Positions 8,146 to 17,068 of a stretch of 49,926 nucleotides of DNA are shown one piece after another (within the stretch, counting starts at the first letter, position 1; the number at the start of each line of letters is the position of its first letter). The stretch covers positions 1 through 49,926 of the forward strand of contig CALMVT010000027.1 in the NCBI GenBank assembly GCA_937873175.1, in the 5' to 3' direction. This DNA is from an uncultured Acetobacteraceae bacterium. GTDB taxonomy: Bacteria; Pseudomonadota; Alphaproteobacteria; Acetobacterales; Acetobacteraceae. The notes below the pieces were generated by a model. It was not told the DNA's origin. It saw only the letters and a list, made by a program, of their open reading frames with translations, and searched no databases. The position numbers and the translations under genes were made by a program.

Positions 8146-11100
8146 TGACCCGACCCCATCTGCTCGACGCGCTACGTGACCGGGTGCTGCTCTGCGACGG
8201 CGCCATGGGCAGCCGCGTGCAGGCGCTGCCGCTCGATGTCGAGCGCGACTATTGGAACCAGGAGAACTGCACGGAGGTGCTGAACCTGTCTCGCCCGGAT
8301 CTGGTACGCGACATCCACCGCGGCTACTTCGAGGCCGGCGCGGACATGGTGGAAACCAACACCTTCGGCGGCTCGCCCATCACGCTGGGCGAATTCGGCC
8401 TGGGCGAGCGGGCGCACGAGATCAACAAGATCGCGGCGGAACTGGCGCGGGAAGCGGCGGAGGGCTTTTCGGACGGGCGGCACCGCTGGGTGGTCGGCAG
8501 CATCGGGCCGGGCACCAAGCTGCCCAGCCTCGGTAACATCGCCTATGACCCTTTGGAGGCGGCGCTCGCCGAGCAGTCGCGCGGGCTGATCGAGGGCGGG
8601 GTCGATGCCATCCTGATCGAGACCTGCCAGGACACGCTGCAGATCAAGGCCGCGGTGAACGGCGCCAAGATTGCCCGGGCGGAGGCTGGCACGGACACGC
8701 CGATCTTCGTGCAGGTGACGGTGGAAACCACCGGCACGCTGCTGGTCGGCCCGGATATCGCCGCCGCGGCCACGGTGGTGCATGCGCTCGACGTGCCGCT
8801 GATCGGGTTGAACTGCGCCACGGGGCCGCAGGAAATGTCGGAGCACGTGCGCTGGCTCGCCGCCAACTGGCCCGGCCTGCTGTCGGTGCTGCCCAACGCC
8901 GGCCTGCCGGAGTTGGTGGACGGGCGCACGCGCTACCCGCTCGACCCCGAGCAGATGGCGAGCTGGATGGAGCGGTTCATCCAGGAGGACGGGCTCAACC
9001 TGATCGGCGGCTGCTGCGGCACTGACACACCGCATATCCAGGCGTTGGATGCCATGCTACGCCGCCGGGGCGAGGGTTCGCGCCCGGCACCGGTCCTACG
9101 CAAGCCAGTGTGGGTGCCGAGCGTCGCCAGCCTTTATGGGCAAACGGCGCTTCGCCAGGAAAACAGCTACTTTTCCGTTGGCGAACGCTGCAACGCCAAC
9201 GGGTCCAAGAAATGGCGGGAATTGCAGGAACGCGGCGATTGGGACGGCTGCGTGTCGGTCGGGCGGGATCAGGTGGCGGAAGGGTCCAACAGCCTGGACG
9301 TGTGCACCGCCTTTGTCGGCCGCGACGAGGTGGCCGAGATGAACGAGGTCATCACCCGGTTTACCAGCAGCGTGAACTCGCCGCTCGTCATCGACAGCAC
9401 GGAAACGCCCGTGCTGGAAGCGGCGCTGCGGCTGCACGGCGGCAAGCCGATCATCAACTCGATCAACTTCGAGGACGGCGAGCAAGCTGCGCACGACCGC
9501 ATGGTCTTGGCCAAGAAGTTCGGCGCGGCGGTGATTGCGCTGACCATCGACGAGACCGGCATGGCCAAGACGCCGGAAGCCAAGCTCGCCATTGCGCGGC
9601 GCCTTGTTGAGTTCGCCTGCGGCAAGCATGGCTTGCCGCAGCCGGACCTGCTGATCGATCCCCTCACCTTCACCGTCGCCACCGGCAACGAGGACGACCG
9701 CAAGCTCGGTCAGTGGACGCTGGAAGGGATCAAGCTGATTCGGGACGCTTTCCCCGACATCCAGATCATCCTGGGCCTGTCCAATATCAGCTTCGGCCTC
9801 AACCCGGCGGCGCGCGCCGTGCTGAACTCGGTGTTCCTCGACCATGCCGTGCGCGCCGGCATGACGGGCGCCATCGTGCACGTGAGCAAGATCAGGCCCT
9901 TGCACCTCATTGCTCCCGAGGAAGTGCAAGTGGCCGAGGACCTGCTGTTCGACAGGCGGCGGGAGGGCTACGACCCGCTGCAGCGTCTCCTGGAACTGTT
10001 CGCCGACCGCAAGCTGGCGGACGTGGCGAAAAAGGCGCGGGCCGACACGGTGGAGGGCCGGCTCAAGGACCGCATCGTGGACGGCGACCGCAAGGGTCTG
10101 GCGGAGGAATTGGACGAGGCGATGCTGACCCAGGCGCCGCTCGACATCATCAACAACGTGCTGCTCGACGGCATGAAGGTGGTGGGGGAACTGTTCGGCG
10201 CGGGCAAGATGCAGTTGCCCTTCGTGCTGCAGTCGGCCGAGACGATGAAGGCCGCGGTCGCCCACTTGGAGCCGCACATGGAGCGGGTCGCCGGGCAGGA
10301 GAAGGGCACCATCGTGCTGGCCACCGTCAAGGGGGACGTGCACGACATCGGCAAGAACCTGGTCGATATCATCCTGACCAACAACGGTTACCGGGTGGTC
10401 AACCTCGGCATCAAGGTGCCGCTCGCCGACATGGTGGCCGCCGCGAAGGAGCACCATGCCCATGCCATCGGCATGTCGGGCCTGCTGGTGAAAAGCACGG
10501 TCGTGATGCGGGAGAACCTGGAGGAGATGGGGCGCCAGGGGCTTGAAATCCCCGTCGTGCTGGGCGGCGCCGCGCTCACCCGCAACTACGTCGAGGACGA
10601 CTGCGTGCGGGCCTATGCCTCTGGGCGGGTCGCTTATGCCCGGGATGCGTTCGACGGGCTGAGCCTGATGGACAAGGTGACGGGCAACGGCTTCGACGAC
10701 TACCTGGCCGCCGTGCAGGCCAAGCGGGCCGGCAAGGCGCGCAACACGCAGCGCATGCTGGGCCAGGCCGACCAGCGCGCCTACCGACCGGTCGATGTCG
10801 CAGCGGTGCAGGCGCGTCGGCGCCGGCTGACGGCCGAGGTGCCGCCGCCCACGCCGCCGTTCTGGGGCGCGCGGATGATCGAGGCGGCGCCCAAGGCGGT
10901 GATCCCGTTCCTGAACGAGCGGTCGCTGTATCAATTTCAGTGGGGCTTCCGCAAGCAGGGCAGGACGCTGGAGGATTTCCTGGGTTGGGCCAAGCAGGAA
11001 CTGCGCCCGGTGATGCGCCGGATGCTGGCGATCTGCGAGGCGGACAGCATCCTGCGTCCCCAGGCGATCTACGGCTACTGGAAGGCTGCCGGCCAAGGTA

Positions 11101-11633
11101 ATGATCTCATTGTATTCGAGCATGATGGGCAGACCGAGCTGTGCCGCTTCTCCCTGCCCCGCCAACCCAAGGAGGACGGCGAGTGCATCGCCGACTTCTT
11201 CTACGACGTGGACGACGAGGAGCGTGACGTGATCGGCCTGCAGGTCGTCACCGTGGGGCAGAAGGCGTCCGACACGGCGCGGCTGTGGTTCGAGGACAAC
11301 CGCTACCAGGACTACCTTTACCTGCACGGCCTTTCGGTGGAGGTGGCGGAGGCGATGGCGGAGTACACCCACAAGCGCATTCGGGCCGAGCTGGGCTATG
11401 CCGGGGAGGACGACCGCGACATCGAGCGCATGCTGTCCCAGCATTACCGCGGGTCGCGCTACTCCTTCGGCTACCCGGCCTGCCCCAAGCTGGAGGACCA
11501 GGCACCGTTGCTGCGCCTGCTGGGCGCCGAGCGGATCGGCGTATCGCTGTCGGACGAGTGGCAACTGCACCCGGAGCAGTCCACGAGCGCCATCGTCGTG
11601 CTGAACCCGCGGGCGAAGTACTTTTCGGTGTAG
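8145..11633 (+). CDS. metH: Cobalamin-dependent methionine synthase
   Basis: 1162 residues, full length. It transfers a methyl group from 5-methyltetrahydrofolate to homocysteine through cobalamin. Domains in order are homocysteine binding (1 to about 320, zinc ligands Cys224, Cys290 and Cys291 in GLNC and GGCCG), pterin binding (from about 341, YFSVGERCNANGSKK), cobalamin cap and binding (about 620-880, with DVHDIGKN placing the cobalt ligand at His733), and the SAM-binding reactivation domain (from about 905, ending in RYSFGYPACP). The true start is the ATG at 8145, overlapping the regulator stop; the frame stays open upstream but that part is antisense-like filler. No metF lies beside it, unlike in many relatives. 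Confidence 0.97.
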   Translation: MTRPHLLDALRDRVLLCDGAMGSRVQALPLDVERDYWNQENCTEVLNLSRPDLVRDIHRGYFEAGADMVETNTFGGSPITLGEFGLGERAHEINKIAAELAREAAEGFSDGRHRWVVGSIGPGTKLPSLGNIAYDPLEAALAEQSRGLIEGGVDAILIETCQDTLQIKAAVNGAKIARAEAGTDTPIFVQVTVETTGTLLVGPDIAAAATVVHALDVPLIGLNCATGPQEMSEHVRWLAANWPGLLSVLPNAGLPELVDGRTRYPLDPEQMASWMERFIQEDGLNLIGGCCGTDTPHIQALDAMLRRRGEGSRPAPVLRKPVWVPSVASLYGQTALRQENSYFSVGERCNANGSKKWRELQERGDWDGCVSVGRDQVAEGSNSLDVCTAFVGRDEVAEMNEVITRFTSSVNSPLVIDSTETPVLEAALRLHGGKPIINSINFEDGEQAAHDRMVLAKKFGAAVIALTIDETGMAKTPEAKLAIARRLVEFACGKHGLPQPDLLIDPLTFTVATGNEDDRKLGQWTLEGIKLIRDAFPDIQIILGLSNISFGLNPAARAVLNSVFLDHAVRAGMTGAIVHVSKIRPLHLIAPEEVQVAEDLLFDRRREGYDPLQRLLELFADRKLADVAKKARADTVEGRLKDRIVDGDRKGLAEELDEAMLTQAPLDIINNVLLDGMKVVGELFGAGKMQLPFVLQSAETMKAAVAHLEPHMERVAGQEKGTIVLATVKGDVHDIGKNLVDIILTNNGYRVVNLGIKVPLADMVAAAKEHHAHAIGMSGLLVKSTVVMRENLEEMGRQGLEIPVVLGGAALTRNYVEDDCVRAYASGRVAYARDAFDGLSLMDKVTGNGFDDYLAAVQAKRAGKARNTQRMLGQADQRAYRPVDVAAVQARRRRLTAEVPPPTPPFWGARMIEAAPKAVIPFLNERSLYQFQWGFRKQGRTLEDFLGWAKQELRPVMRRMLAICEADSILRPQAIYGYWKAAGQGNDLIVFEHDGQTELCRFSLPRQPKEDGECIADFFYDVDDEERDVIGLQVVTVGQKASDTARLWFEDNRYQDYLYLHGLSVEVAEAMAEYTHKRIRAELGYAGEDDRDIERMLSQHYRGSRYSFGYPACPKLEDQAPLLRLLGAERIGVSLSDEWQLHPEQSTSAIVVLNPRAKYFSV

Positions 11634-11677
11634 CCCTCGCCTGCTAATCCGGTCCGGCGATAGGCGCAGGGGCAGCT

Positions 11678-12565
11678 TTGGACCAGATCGGGCGCATCGC
11701 CGGCATCACGATCATCATCGGCGTCGCCGTGCTGGCGATGAAGGCGGCGGCGTGGTGGCTGACCGGCAGCGCCGCGCTGTACTCGGACGCGCTGGAAAGC
11801 GTGGTCAACGTGGTGGCGAGCCTGGTCGCTTTCGGAGCGCTGCGCCTCGCGGCCCGGCCGGCCGACGCGAACCATCCATACGGGCATGACAAAGTCGAGT
11901 TCTTTGCCGCGGTGATCGAGGGCGTGCTGATCATCGTCGCCGCCGGGTCGATCCTGCAGCATGCCTGGGCGACCTGGAGCGAGCCGGTGTCGTTGCAGCA
12001 GCCCTGGCTCGGATTGGGGATCAACGCCCTGTCTACCGCGGTCAATGCGGGCTGGGCGGCCGTGCTGGTGCGGGCGGGCAAGCGGCACCGCTCGCCGGCG
12101 TTGCGGGCTGACGGGCGGCATCTGTGGACGGACGTGGTGACGTCGGTCGGCATCGCGTCCGGGCTGGTGCTGGCGGTGCAGACCGGGCTGCATTGGCTCG
12201 ACCCAGCGCTGGCCGTAGGGGTTGCTGTCAGCGTGCTGTGGTCCGGCGTGCGATTGGTGACGGACAGCGTCGGCGGCCTAATGGACGCGGCGCCCGCCGG
12301 GGTGATCGTGGAGCGCATCCGCCTGCTGGTCGGCCAGCACGCCGACGGCGCCATCGAGGCGCACGACCTGCGCACCCGGCACGCCGGGCGGCTGACCTAT
12401 CTTGAGTTCCACCTCGTGGTGCCCGGCGACATGCGGGTGGCGGAGGCGCACGCGATCTGCGACCGGATCGAGGCGGCGCTGAAAGCCGAAGTCGAGGGCC
12501 TGGTCATCACCATCCACGTCGAGCCGGAACTAAAGGCCAAGCACAGCGGCGTGCTGGTCCTGTGA
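11678..12565 (+). CDS. Cation diffusion facilitator metal transporter
   Basis: 295 residues with six predicted membrane helices and a cytoplasmic C-terminal ferredoxin-like domain (about 210-290), as in the FieF/CzcD family of proton-coupled metal efflux proteins. The HPYGHDKVEFF loop after helix 2 is the family hallmark. The helix-2 metal ligands are Glu40 and Asn44, where FieF has Asp-Asp; helix 5 has His148 and Asp152 (RHLWTDVV). The metal is therefore not predictable from this alone. The start is a TTG at 11678 with AGGGG upstream. It lies 44 bases after metH on the same strand, in a block that also holds tonB-like and cobalamin adenosyltransferase genes. Confidence 0.9.
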   Translation: MDQIGRIAGITIIIGVAVLAMKAAAWWLTGSAALYSDALESVVNVVASLVAFGALRLAARPADANHPYGHDKVEFFAAVIEGVLIIVAAGSILQHAWATWSEPVSLQQPWLGLGINALSTAVNAGWAAVLVRAGKRHRSPALRADGRHLWTDVVTSVGIASGLVLAVQTGLHWLDPALAVGVAVSVLWSGVRLVTDSVGGLMDAAPAGVIVERIRLLVGQHADGAIEAHDLRTRHAGRLTYLEFHLVVPGDMRVAEAHAICDRIEAALKAEVEGLVITIHVEPELKAKHSGVLVL

Positions 12566-12578
12566 TGGCGCCCTTTGG

Positions 12579-13205
12579 ATGAAAGCCTGGGTTGTGCCGG
12601 CGTCGGCGGCGCTGCACCTCGCGGCCATCGCGGCGCTGCTGCCCTGGCCCGCCGGGCGCGTGGATGGCACGGCGGAAACGGCGCCCGTCGAGGTCGAGCT
12701 GGTACAGCAGCCCGACGCCACCCAGGGCGTTCCGGCCAGCGCTCCCAAGACGGAGGCCACCAGCGTGCCGCCGGTTCAGCAACCCGCCCCGCCCGAACCG
12801 GAGGCGCTGCCGGTGCCGGCCGTCACCCCTGCCCCGGCCGCAAAACCAGCCGCTGCCGCCGTCAACCTCGGAGACGCCGAGGAAACCCGCGACGGCATGG
12901 ACGTGACCGGACGCGGCGTGATCCCGCCGCGCCCAGACAGCGCGTTCCGCAACCAGCCCCCGGCTTATCCCCTTGAAGCGGCGCGGCAGCGCGCGCAAGG
13001 GACCGTGACGCTGCTGATCCACGTTTCGGCGCAGGGCCGGCCGCAGGATGTGGTCATCGCCAACAGCAGCGGCGCCGAAAGCCTGGACCGCGCGGCGCGC
13101 AACGCCGTGCGGCGCTGGCGCTTCACCCCGGCGCAGGTCCGGGGCACGCCGGTGCCGTTCGACTACTCGCTCGACATCCGTTTCATCCTTGGGGACAAGC
13201 CATGA
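12579..13205 (+). CDS. TonB-family energy transducer
   Basis: 208 residues. One N-terminal membrane anchor (about residues 5-24) is followed by a proline/alanine-rich linker (about 30-95) and a TonB C-terminal domain (about 125-205) containing YPLEAARQRAQGTVTLLI, then SLDRAARNAVRRWRF and VPFDYSLDIRFIL. TonB proteins couple the inner-membrane proton gradient, through ExbB/ExbD, to outer-membrane receptors for siderophores, cobalamin and other ligands. No exbBD or receptor gene is adjacent. The gene starts 13 bases after the transporter and its stop overlaps the start of the cobalamin adenosyltransferase by four bases (ATGA), which suggests cobalamin uptake as its task; that link is inference. 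Confidence 0.9.
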   Translation: MKAWVVPASAALHLAAIAALLPWPAGRVDGTAETAPVEVELVQQPDATQGVPASAPKTEATSVPPVQQPAPPEPEALPVPAVTPAPAAKPAAAAVNLGDAEETRDGMDVTGRGVIPPRPDSAFRNQPPAYPLEAARQRAQGTVTLLIHVSAQGRPQDVVIANSSGAESLDRAARNAVRRWRFTPAQVRGTPVPFDYSLDIRFILGDKP

Positions 13206-13756
13206 TCAGAATCGACAAGGTCGTGACCCGCGGCGGCGATGGCGGGGAAACTTCGCTGGGCGACGGCGCCCGCGTGCCGAAGGACGCCCTGCGCGTCGAA
13301 GCCTACGGCACCGTTGATGAGGCGAACGCGGTGATCGGGTTGCTGCGCCTGCACACTGCGAATGACCCGGAAGCCGACGCCATGCTGGCCCGCATCCAAA
13401 ACGACCTATTCGATGTGGGCGCCGACCTTTGCGTGCCGGGCGCCGCGGGCGAGCGCCTGCGGGTGACGGACGCGCCGAGCGCGCGATTGGAGGCCGAGGT
13501 CAGTACGATGAACGCGGCCCTGCCGGCGCTCACCAGCTTCATCCTGCCCGGTGGCACCCCGGCGGCCGCCCATGCTCACCTGGCGCGCACCATCGTGCGC
13601 CGGGCCGAACGCTTGGTGGTGCGCTTGTCCCGTGAAGAGGAAGTGAACGCGGCGGTGATCCGGCTGCTGAACCGGCTATCGGATCACATGTTCGTGCTTG
13701 GCCGCCGGCTCAACCCCGGCGGCGACGTGCAGTGGGTTCCCGGCGCGAACCGGTAG
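13202..13756 (+). CDS. PduO-type corrinoid adenosyltransferase
   Basis: 184 residues. It transfers the adenosyl group of ATP to cob(I)alamin, making coenzyme B12. Family motifs are all present: TRGGDGGETSLGDGARVPKD near the N-terminus (ATP-binding loop), EAYGTVDEANAVIG, FDVGADLCVP, the arginine-rich helix RTIVRRAERLVV and NRLSDHMFVLGRRL at the C-terminus. This is the trimeric PduO family, distinct from CobA and EutT. The start overlaps the tonB-like stop (ATGA), indicating one transcript. The gene ends two bases before the convergent CBS gene. It could be named pduO or cobO in different schemes, so the symbol is left empty. Confidence 0.95.
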   Translation: MIRIDKVVTRGGDGGETSLGDGARVPKDALRVEAYGTVDEANAVIGLLRLHTANDPEADAMLARIQNDLFDVGADLCVPGAAGERLRVTDAPSARLEAEVSTMNAALPALTSFILPGGTPAAAHAHLARTIVRRAERLVVRLSREEEVNAAVIRLLNRLSDHMFVLGRRLNPGGDVQWVPGANR

Positions 13757-13758
13757 GC

Positions 13759-14193
13759 TCAGGCCGCCCCGGAGACGTAAGCCTTGAGGCTGTCCACCTC
13801 CTGCTCCTGTTGGCTGAGCCGGGCCTTCACGATGTCGCCGATGCTGACAAGGCCAACCATCCGGTCGCCGTCCATGACAGGCAAGTGGCGGAACCGCCCA
13901 TGGGTCATCATCTCCGTTGCCTGAATCAAGGTTGTGGCGTGCGTGACGGTTTTCAGGTTTCGCGTCATCAGTTGCGCCGCCGTCATCGACAGGGTCCGGC
14001 TACCATGTTCGGCCAGGCTGCTGACGATGTCTCGCTCGCTGACGATGCCGAGGAGCTGCTGCGCGGCGTCCATCACAACCAGCGCGCCGATGCGCCGGGC
14101 GGCAAGCTGTTCCGCCACCTCGGCGATCGTCGCGGTTGGGGCGATATGGGCAATTTCGTGACCTTTGTGCTTCAAGATTGCAGCGATCGTCAT
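13759..14193 (-). CDS. CBS-domain pair protein
   Basis: 144 residues made of two CBS motifs, about 8-65 and 75-130, with no catalytic partner domain. Typical segments are IGALVVMDAAQQLLGIVSERDIV and HLPVMDGDRMVGLVSIGDIV. Stand-alone CBS pairs bind adenine nucleotides (AMP, ATP, NADH or SAM) and modulate partner proteins; the partner is not evident. A strong GGGAGG ribosome site precedes the ATG. The gene is convergent with the adenosyltransferase and lies downstream of no obvious operon mate on its strand. Confidence 0.93.
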   Translation of the reverse strand: MTIAAILKHKGHEIAHIAPTATIAEVAEQLAARRIGALVVMDAAQQLLGIVSERDIVSSLAEHGSRTLSMTAAQLMTRNLKTVTHATTLIQATEMMTHGRFRHLPVMDGDRMVGLVSIGDIVKARLSQQEQEVDSLKAYVSGAA

Positions 14194-14296
14194 GGCGAGC
14201 CTCCCTTACCGAGATCGGGATGCTGCACACCTGCCGGGCTGCATTGCAAACGGTGAGTGAGCAGCCGCAGCAATCCGTTCCTATTGCAAAATTAAG

Positions 14297-16066
14297 CTAC
14301 TCCGCAGCGTGCGCCAGGGCTGGGCTGAGCTGGGTGGCAACCAACTCGGCGAAGCGGCCCTGCCGCGCCAGGAGCTGATCGAAGCTGCCGCGCTCCACCA
14401 CACGCCCCTGATCGAACACAAGGATTTCGTCGGCGTCGCGCACGGTGCTGAGCCGGTGGGCGATGATGAAGGTGGTGCGGCCCTTCATCAGCGTGGCCAT
14501 GGCACGCGACACCCGGGCCTCCGTCGCGGCATCAAGCGCGCTGGTCGCCTCGTCCAGGATCAGGATCGGCGGGTCCTTCAGCAGCGCGCGGGCGATGGCC
14601 AGGCGCTGGCGCTGGCCGCCGGACAGGGTGGCGCCACGCTCGCCGACCACCGTGTCATAGCCCTGGGGCTGGCGGATGATGAACTCGTGCGCGTCAGCCT
14701 GGCGGCAGGCGCGTTCGATGTCTTCGTCGGTCGCATCGAACCGGCCGATGCGCAGGTTCTCCCGGATCGAGCGGTTGAACAGCATGCTTTCCTGGAACAC
14801 CACGCCGATGGAGCTGCGCAGGCTTTCGAGCGACACGTCGCGCAGGTCCTGCCCGTCGATTTTGATGGTGCCGTGCACGGGGTCCCACAGGCGTTGCAGC
14901 AGGTTCATCACGGTTGATTTGCCGGCGCCGGTCTGGCCGACGAGGGCCACGGAGGTGCCGGGCCGCGCGGTGAACGACACGTCCGTCAGGATGTTGGGAC
15001 CGCCCGGGTAGGCGAAGCCCACCTTGTCGAAGCGGACCTCGCCGTGCGGCGCCAGGAGTTCCGCCGCGTTCGGGCGCTCCGGAACGGAGGATTTCGCGTC
15101 CAGCACCCCGAAGAAATCCTCCAAGATCGGCATCTGGAGGAACAAGCGGGACGCGAACTGCACCGCCGATTCCAGGCGGCCGATCAACAGCGTGGCAAAG
15201 CCCATGAAGGACACGATCTCGCCCACCGTCGCCTTGCCCTGGATGTGCAGCACGGTGCCGATCAGCACGATGGCGATCACCGCGAGCGTGCTGGCGGCGC
15301 GGGTCAGCACGTTGACCACGGCCCACCAGTTCAGCACGGGGAACTGGTAGCGGATCACGTCGTCGATGATCTGGCCGAAGATGCGGCTTTCGGCGGCAAG
15401 GCGGGTAAAGGACTGCACGACCATGACGTTGGCCAGGGCGTCCTGCGCCGTGCCGGCCAGGTGCGAGTGGTAGTGTTCGACCCGGCGCTGCCCGGCTTCC
15501 GTCTTTCGCACCACCGCAACCGTCAGCGCGACGAACACCACCACCAGGACCACCAGGGTCAGAGCGAGGCGCCAGTTCAGCAAGAAGGTGAACGGCAGCA
15601 GGACGATCACCGCGACGTAGGTGGAAAGCTGGTCCTTGAAGAAGGTGAGCCAAAGCCCGAACAGCGCGTCCGATCCGCCCAGCATGACCTTCATCAAGCG
15701 CCCAGAGTGGATGTCGCCGTGAAAGGACAGCGGCAGCGACAGGACATGGCTGAAGTAGCGGTTCATGACCTGCAGGCGGTTGTGGTGCGCCATGCGCTCG
15801 GAATGCAAGGAGGTCGCGATGTTGGCGGCGATGGCCGACGCGCCCACCGCGAACCAGATGCCCAGCAACGCGGCGGACTGCGACCAAAGCTGGTCCGACG
15901 AAAGCTGGTCGGACCGCGTCAGCAAGCCGATCACCCGGCCGAACAGCACGGGGTCCAGGAACTGCAGCCCGGCCACGATGATGTTCGCCCCGCCCAGCAT
16001 GATTGCCAAGCGCTTGTCGGATCGCAAGACGGCAAGAGCCTGCCGGTAGATTTTGATGAAACGCAT
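14297..16066 (-). CDS. ABC exporter, cyclic beta-glucan type (NdvA/ChvA-like)
   Basis: 589 residues from the ATG at 16066 (MRFIKIYRQALAVL); a TTG seven codons upstream is possible but less like relatives. A six-helix exporter membrane domain (about 15-315) is fused to one ATPase with Walker A GQTGAGKST (Lys383), signature LSGGQRQRLAIARALL, Walker B PILILDEATSALD and switch IIAHRLSTV. The N-terminal sequence, with DPVLFGRVIGLLT, resembles the NdvA/ChvA proteins that export cyclic beta-1,2-glucan to the periplasm. The matching glucan synthase gene (ndvB/chvB) is not in the window, so the substrate is tentative; a multidrug or lipid exporter cannot be excluded. Confidence 0.85.
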   Translation of the reverse strand: MRFIKIYRQALAVLRSDKRLAIMLGGANIIVAGLQFLDPVLFGRVIGLLTRSDQLSSDQLWSQSAALLGIWFAVGASAIAANIATSLHSERMAHHNRLQVMNRYFSHVLSLPLSFHGDIHSGRLMKVMLGGSDALFGLWLTFFKDQLSTYVAVIVLLPFTFLLNWRLALTLVVLVVVFVALTVAVVRKTEAGQRRVEHYHSHLAGTAQDALANVMVVQSFTRLAAESRIFGQIIDDVIRYQFPVLNWWAVVNVLTRAASTLAVIAIVLIGTVLHIQGKATVGEIVSFMGFATLLIGRLESAVQFASRLFLQMPILEDFFGVLDAKSSVPERPNAAELLAPHGEVRFDKVGFAYPGGPNILTDVSFTARPGTSVALVGQTGAGKSTVMNLLQRLWDPVHGTIKIDGQDLRDVSLESLRSSIGVVFQESMLFNRSIRENLRIGRFDATDEDIERACRQADAHEFIIRQPQGYDTVVGERGATLSGGQRQRLAIARALLKDPPILILDEATSALDAATEARVSRAMATLMKGRTTFIIAHRLSTVRDADEILVFDQGRVVERGSFDQLLARQGRFAELVATQLSPALAHAAE

Positions 16067-16190
16067 GACGCCATCCGCTGCGAGCAAAGGTGACCGGGCA
16101 AGCGCGCCTCTCAGCGACGCGCAACGGCATCTACGCGCAGATCACGGCAACATGAGGGCAGGCACAAAAGAAATTTTGAAATCAGCGGAG

Positions 16191-17051
16191 TCAGGCCCGC
16201 TGCGCCCGAAACCATACAGAGGGGCTGGCGAACTCGTCCTGCGCCGCAACCGTCAGGATTTCGCGGGAGCCGGCCTCAGCGGTGCGGCGCAGCAGGCCAT
16301 GAACCGCGCTCCCAGCCGCTTCAAGCGCGGCCTGCGCCTGGCCGGTCCGCAGGTGGTGGAACAGGAACAGGGCGGCTACCGCGTCGCCGGCGCCGTTCAC
16401 CGACAACGGCAGCAGCGGCGTGCGCAGCAGGTAGGCGCCTTCCGCATCGACGGCCAGCATGTCCACCACGTCCGGCGGCGTGTCGCCGGTCTGCAGGCTG
16501 GTGACCAGCACGGTCCGCCGGCCGCCCGGCGCCATCATCGCCCGCATCCGCGCCACCGCGTCAAGCGCGTCGCCGAGCGTGGCGCAGGGCACGCCGGTCA
16601 GGTGCTCCAGCTCGAACTGGTTGGGGGTCAGGATGTCGGCGGCGGGCACGGCGTGGTCGCGCAGCAGCTCGGCGATGCCCGGGCGGACGAAAACGCCGCG
16701 CCCATGGTCGCCGATCACGGGATCGCAGCAGTACAGCGCGGCCGGGTTGGCGGCGCGGACCCGGGCCACGGCGTCCAGGATGGCTGCGCCGATCCCCGGA
16801 TCGCCCATGTAGCCGGACAGCACCGCGTCGCAGGACGGCAGCACGCCGCGGGCGGCGATGCCGTCCACCAGGTCCCGCACCGCCGCCCCGGTGAACACCT
16901 GGCCGGTCCAGGCGCCGTAGCCCGTATGGTTGCTGAACTGCACGGTGTTCACCGCCCAAACCTCGGCGCCCAGCCGCTGCAGCGGGAACACGGCCGAGGC
17001 GTTGCCGACATGGCCGTAAGCGACCCAGGATTGGATGGACAGGATGTTCAC
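16191..17051 (-). CDS. pdxY: Pyridoxal kinase
   Basis: 286 residues, matching the usual PdxY length of about 287. It phosphorylates pyridoxal and related vitamers in vitamin B6 salvage. The N-terminus [15 protein letters not shown] is the family signature, [14 protein letters not shown] lies mid-protein, and [15 protein letters not shown] supplies the catalytic aspartate (GAGD). The GTG at 17051 is chosen because it gives the canonical N-terminus and clears the upstream SDR gene by 17 bases; longer versions would overlap that gene. The pairing with an SDR may reflect coupled B6 metabolism, which is inference. Confidence 0.93.
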   Translation of the reverse strand: MNILSIQSWVAYGHVGNASAVFPLQRLGAEVWAVNTVQFSNHTGYGAWTGQVFTGAAVRDLVDGIAARGVLPSCDAVLSGYMGDPGIGAAILDAVARVRAANPAALYCCDPVIGDHGRGVFVRPGIAELLRDHAVPAADILTPNQFELEHLTGVPCATLGDALDAVARMRAMMAPGGRRTVLVTSLQTGDTPPDVVDMLAVDAEGAYLLRTPLLPLSVNGAGDAVAALFLFHHLRTGQAQAALEAAGSAVHGLLRRTAEAGSREILTVAAQDEFASPSVWFRAQRA

Positions 17052-17068
17052 GGTGCAACCCCGGGCCG

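Noticed and set aside
9096-11570. 824-codon open frame antisense to metH
   Set aside because: Shadow of metH with low-complexity composition; metH is full length and intact.
11634-12578. Cobalamin or SAM riboswitch near metH or the TonB-like gene
   Set aside because: Gaps in this block are at most 44 bases, too short, and the 39-base gap before the regulator holds only the palindrome and -10 box.
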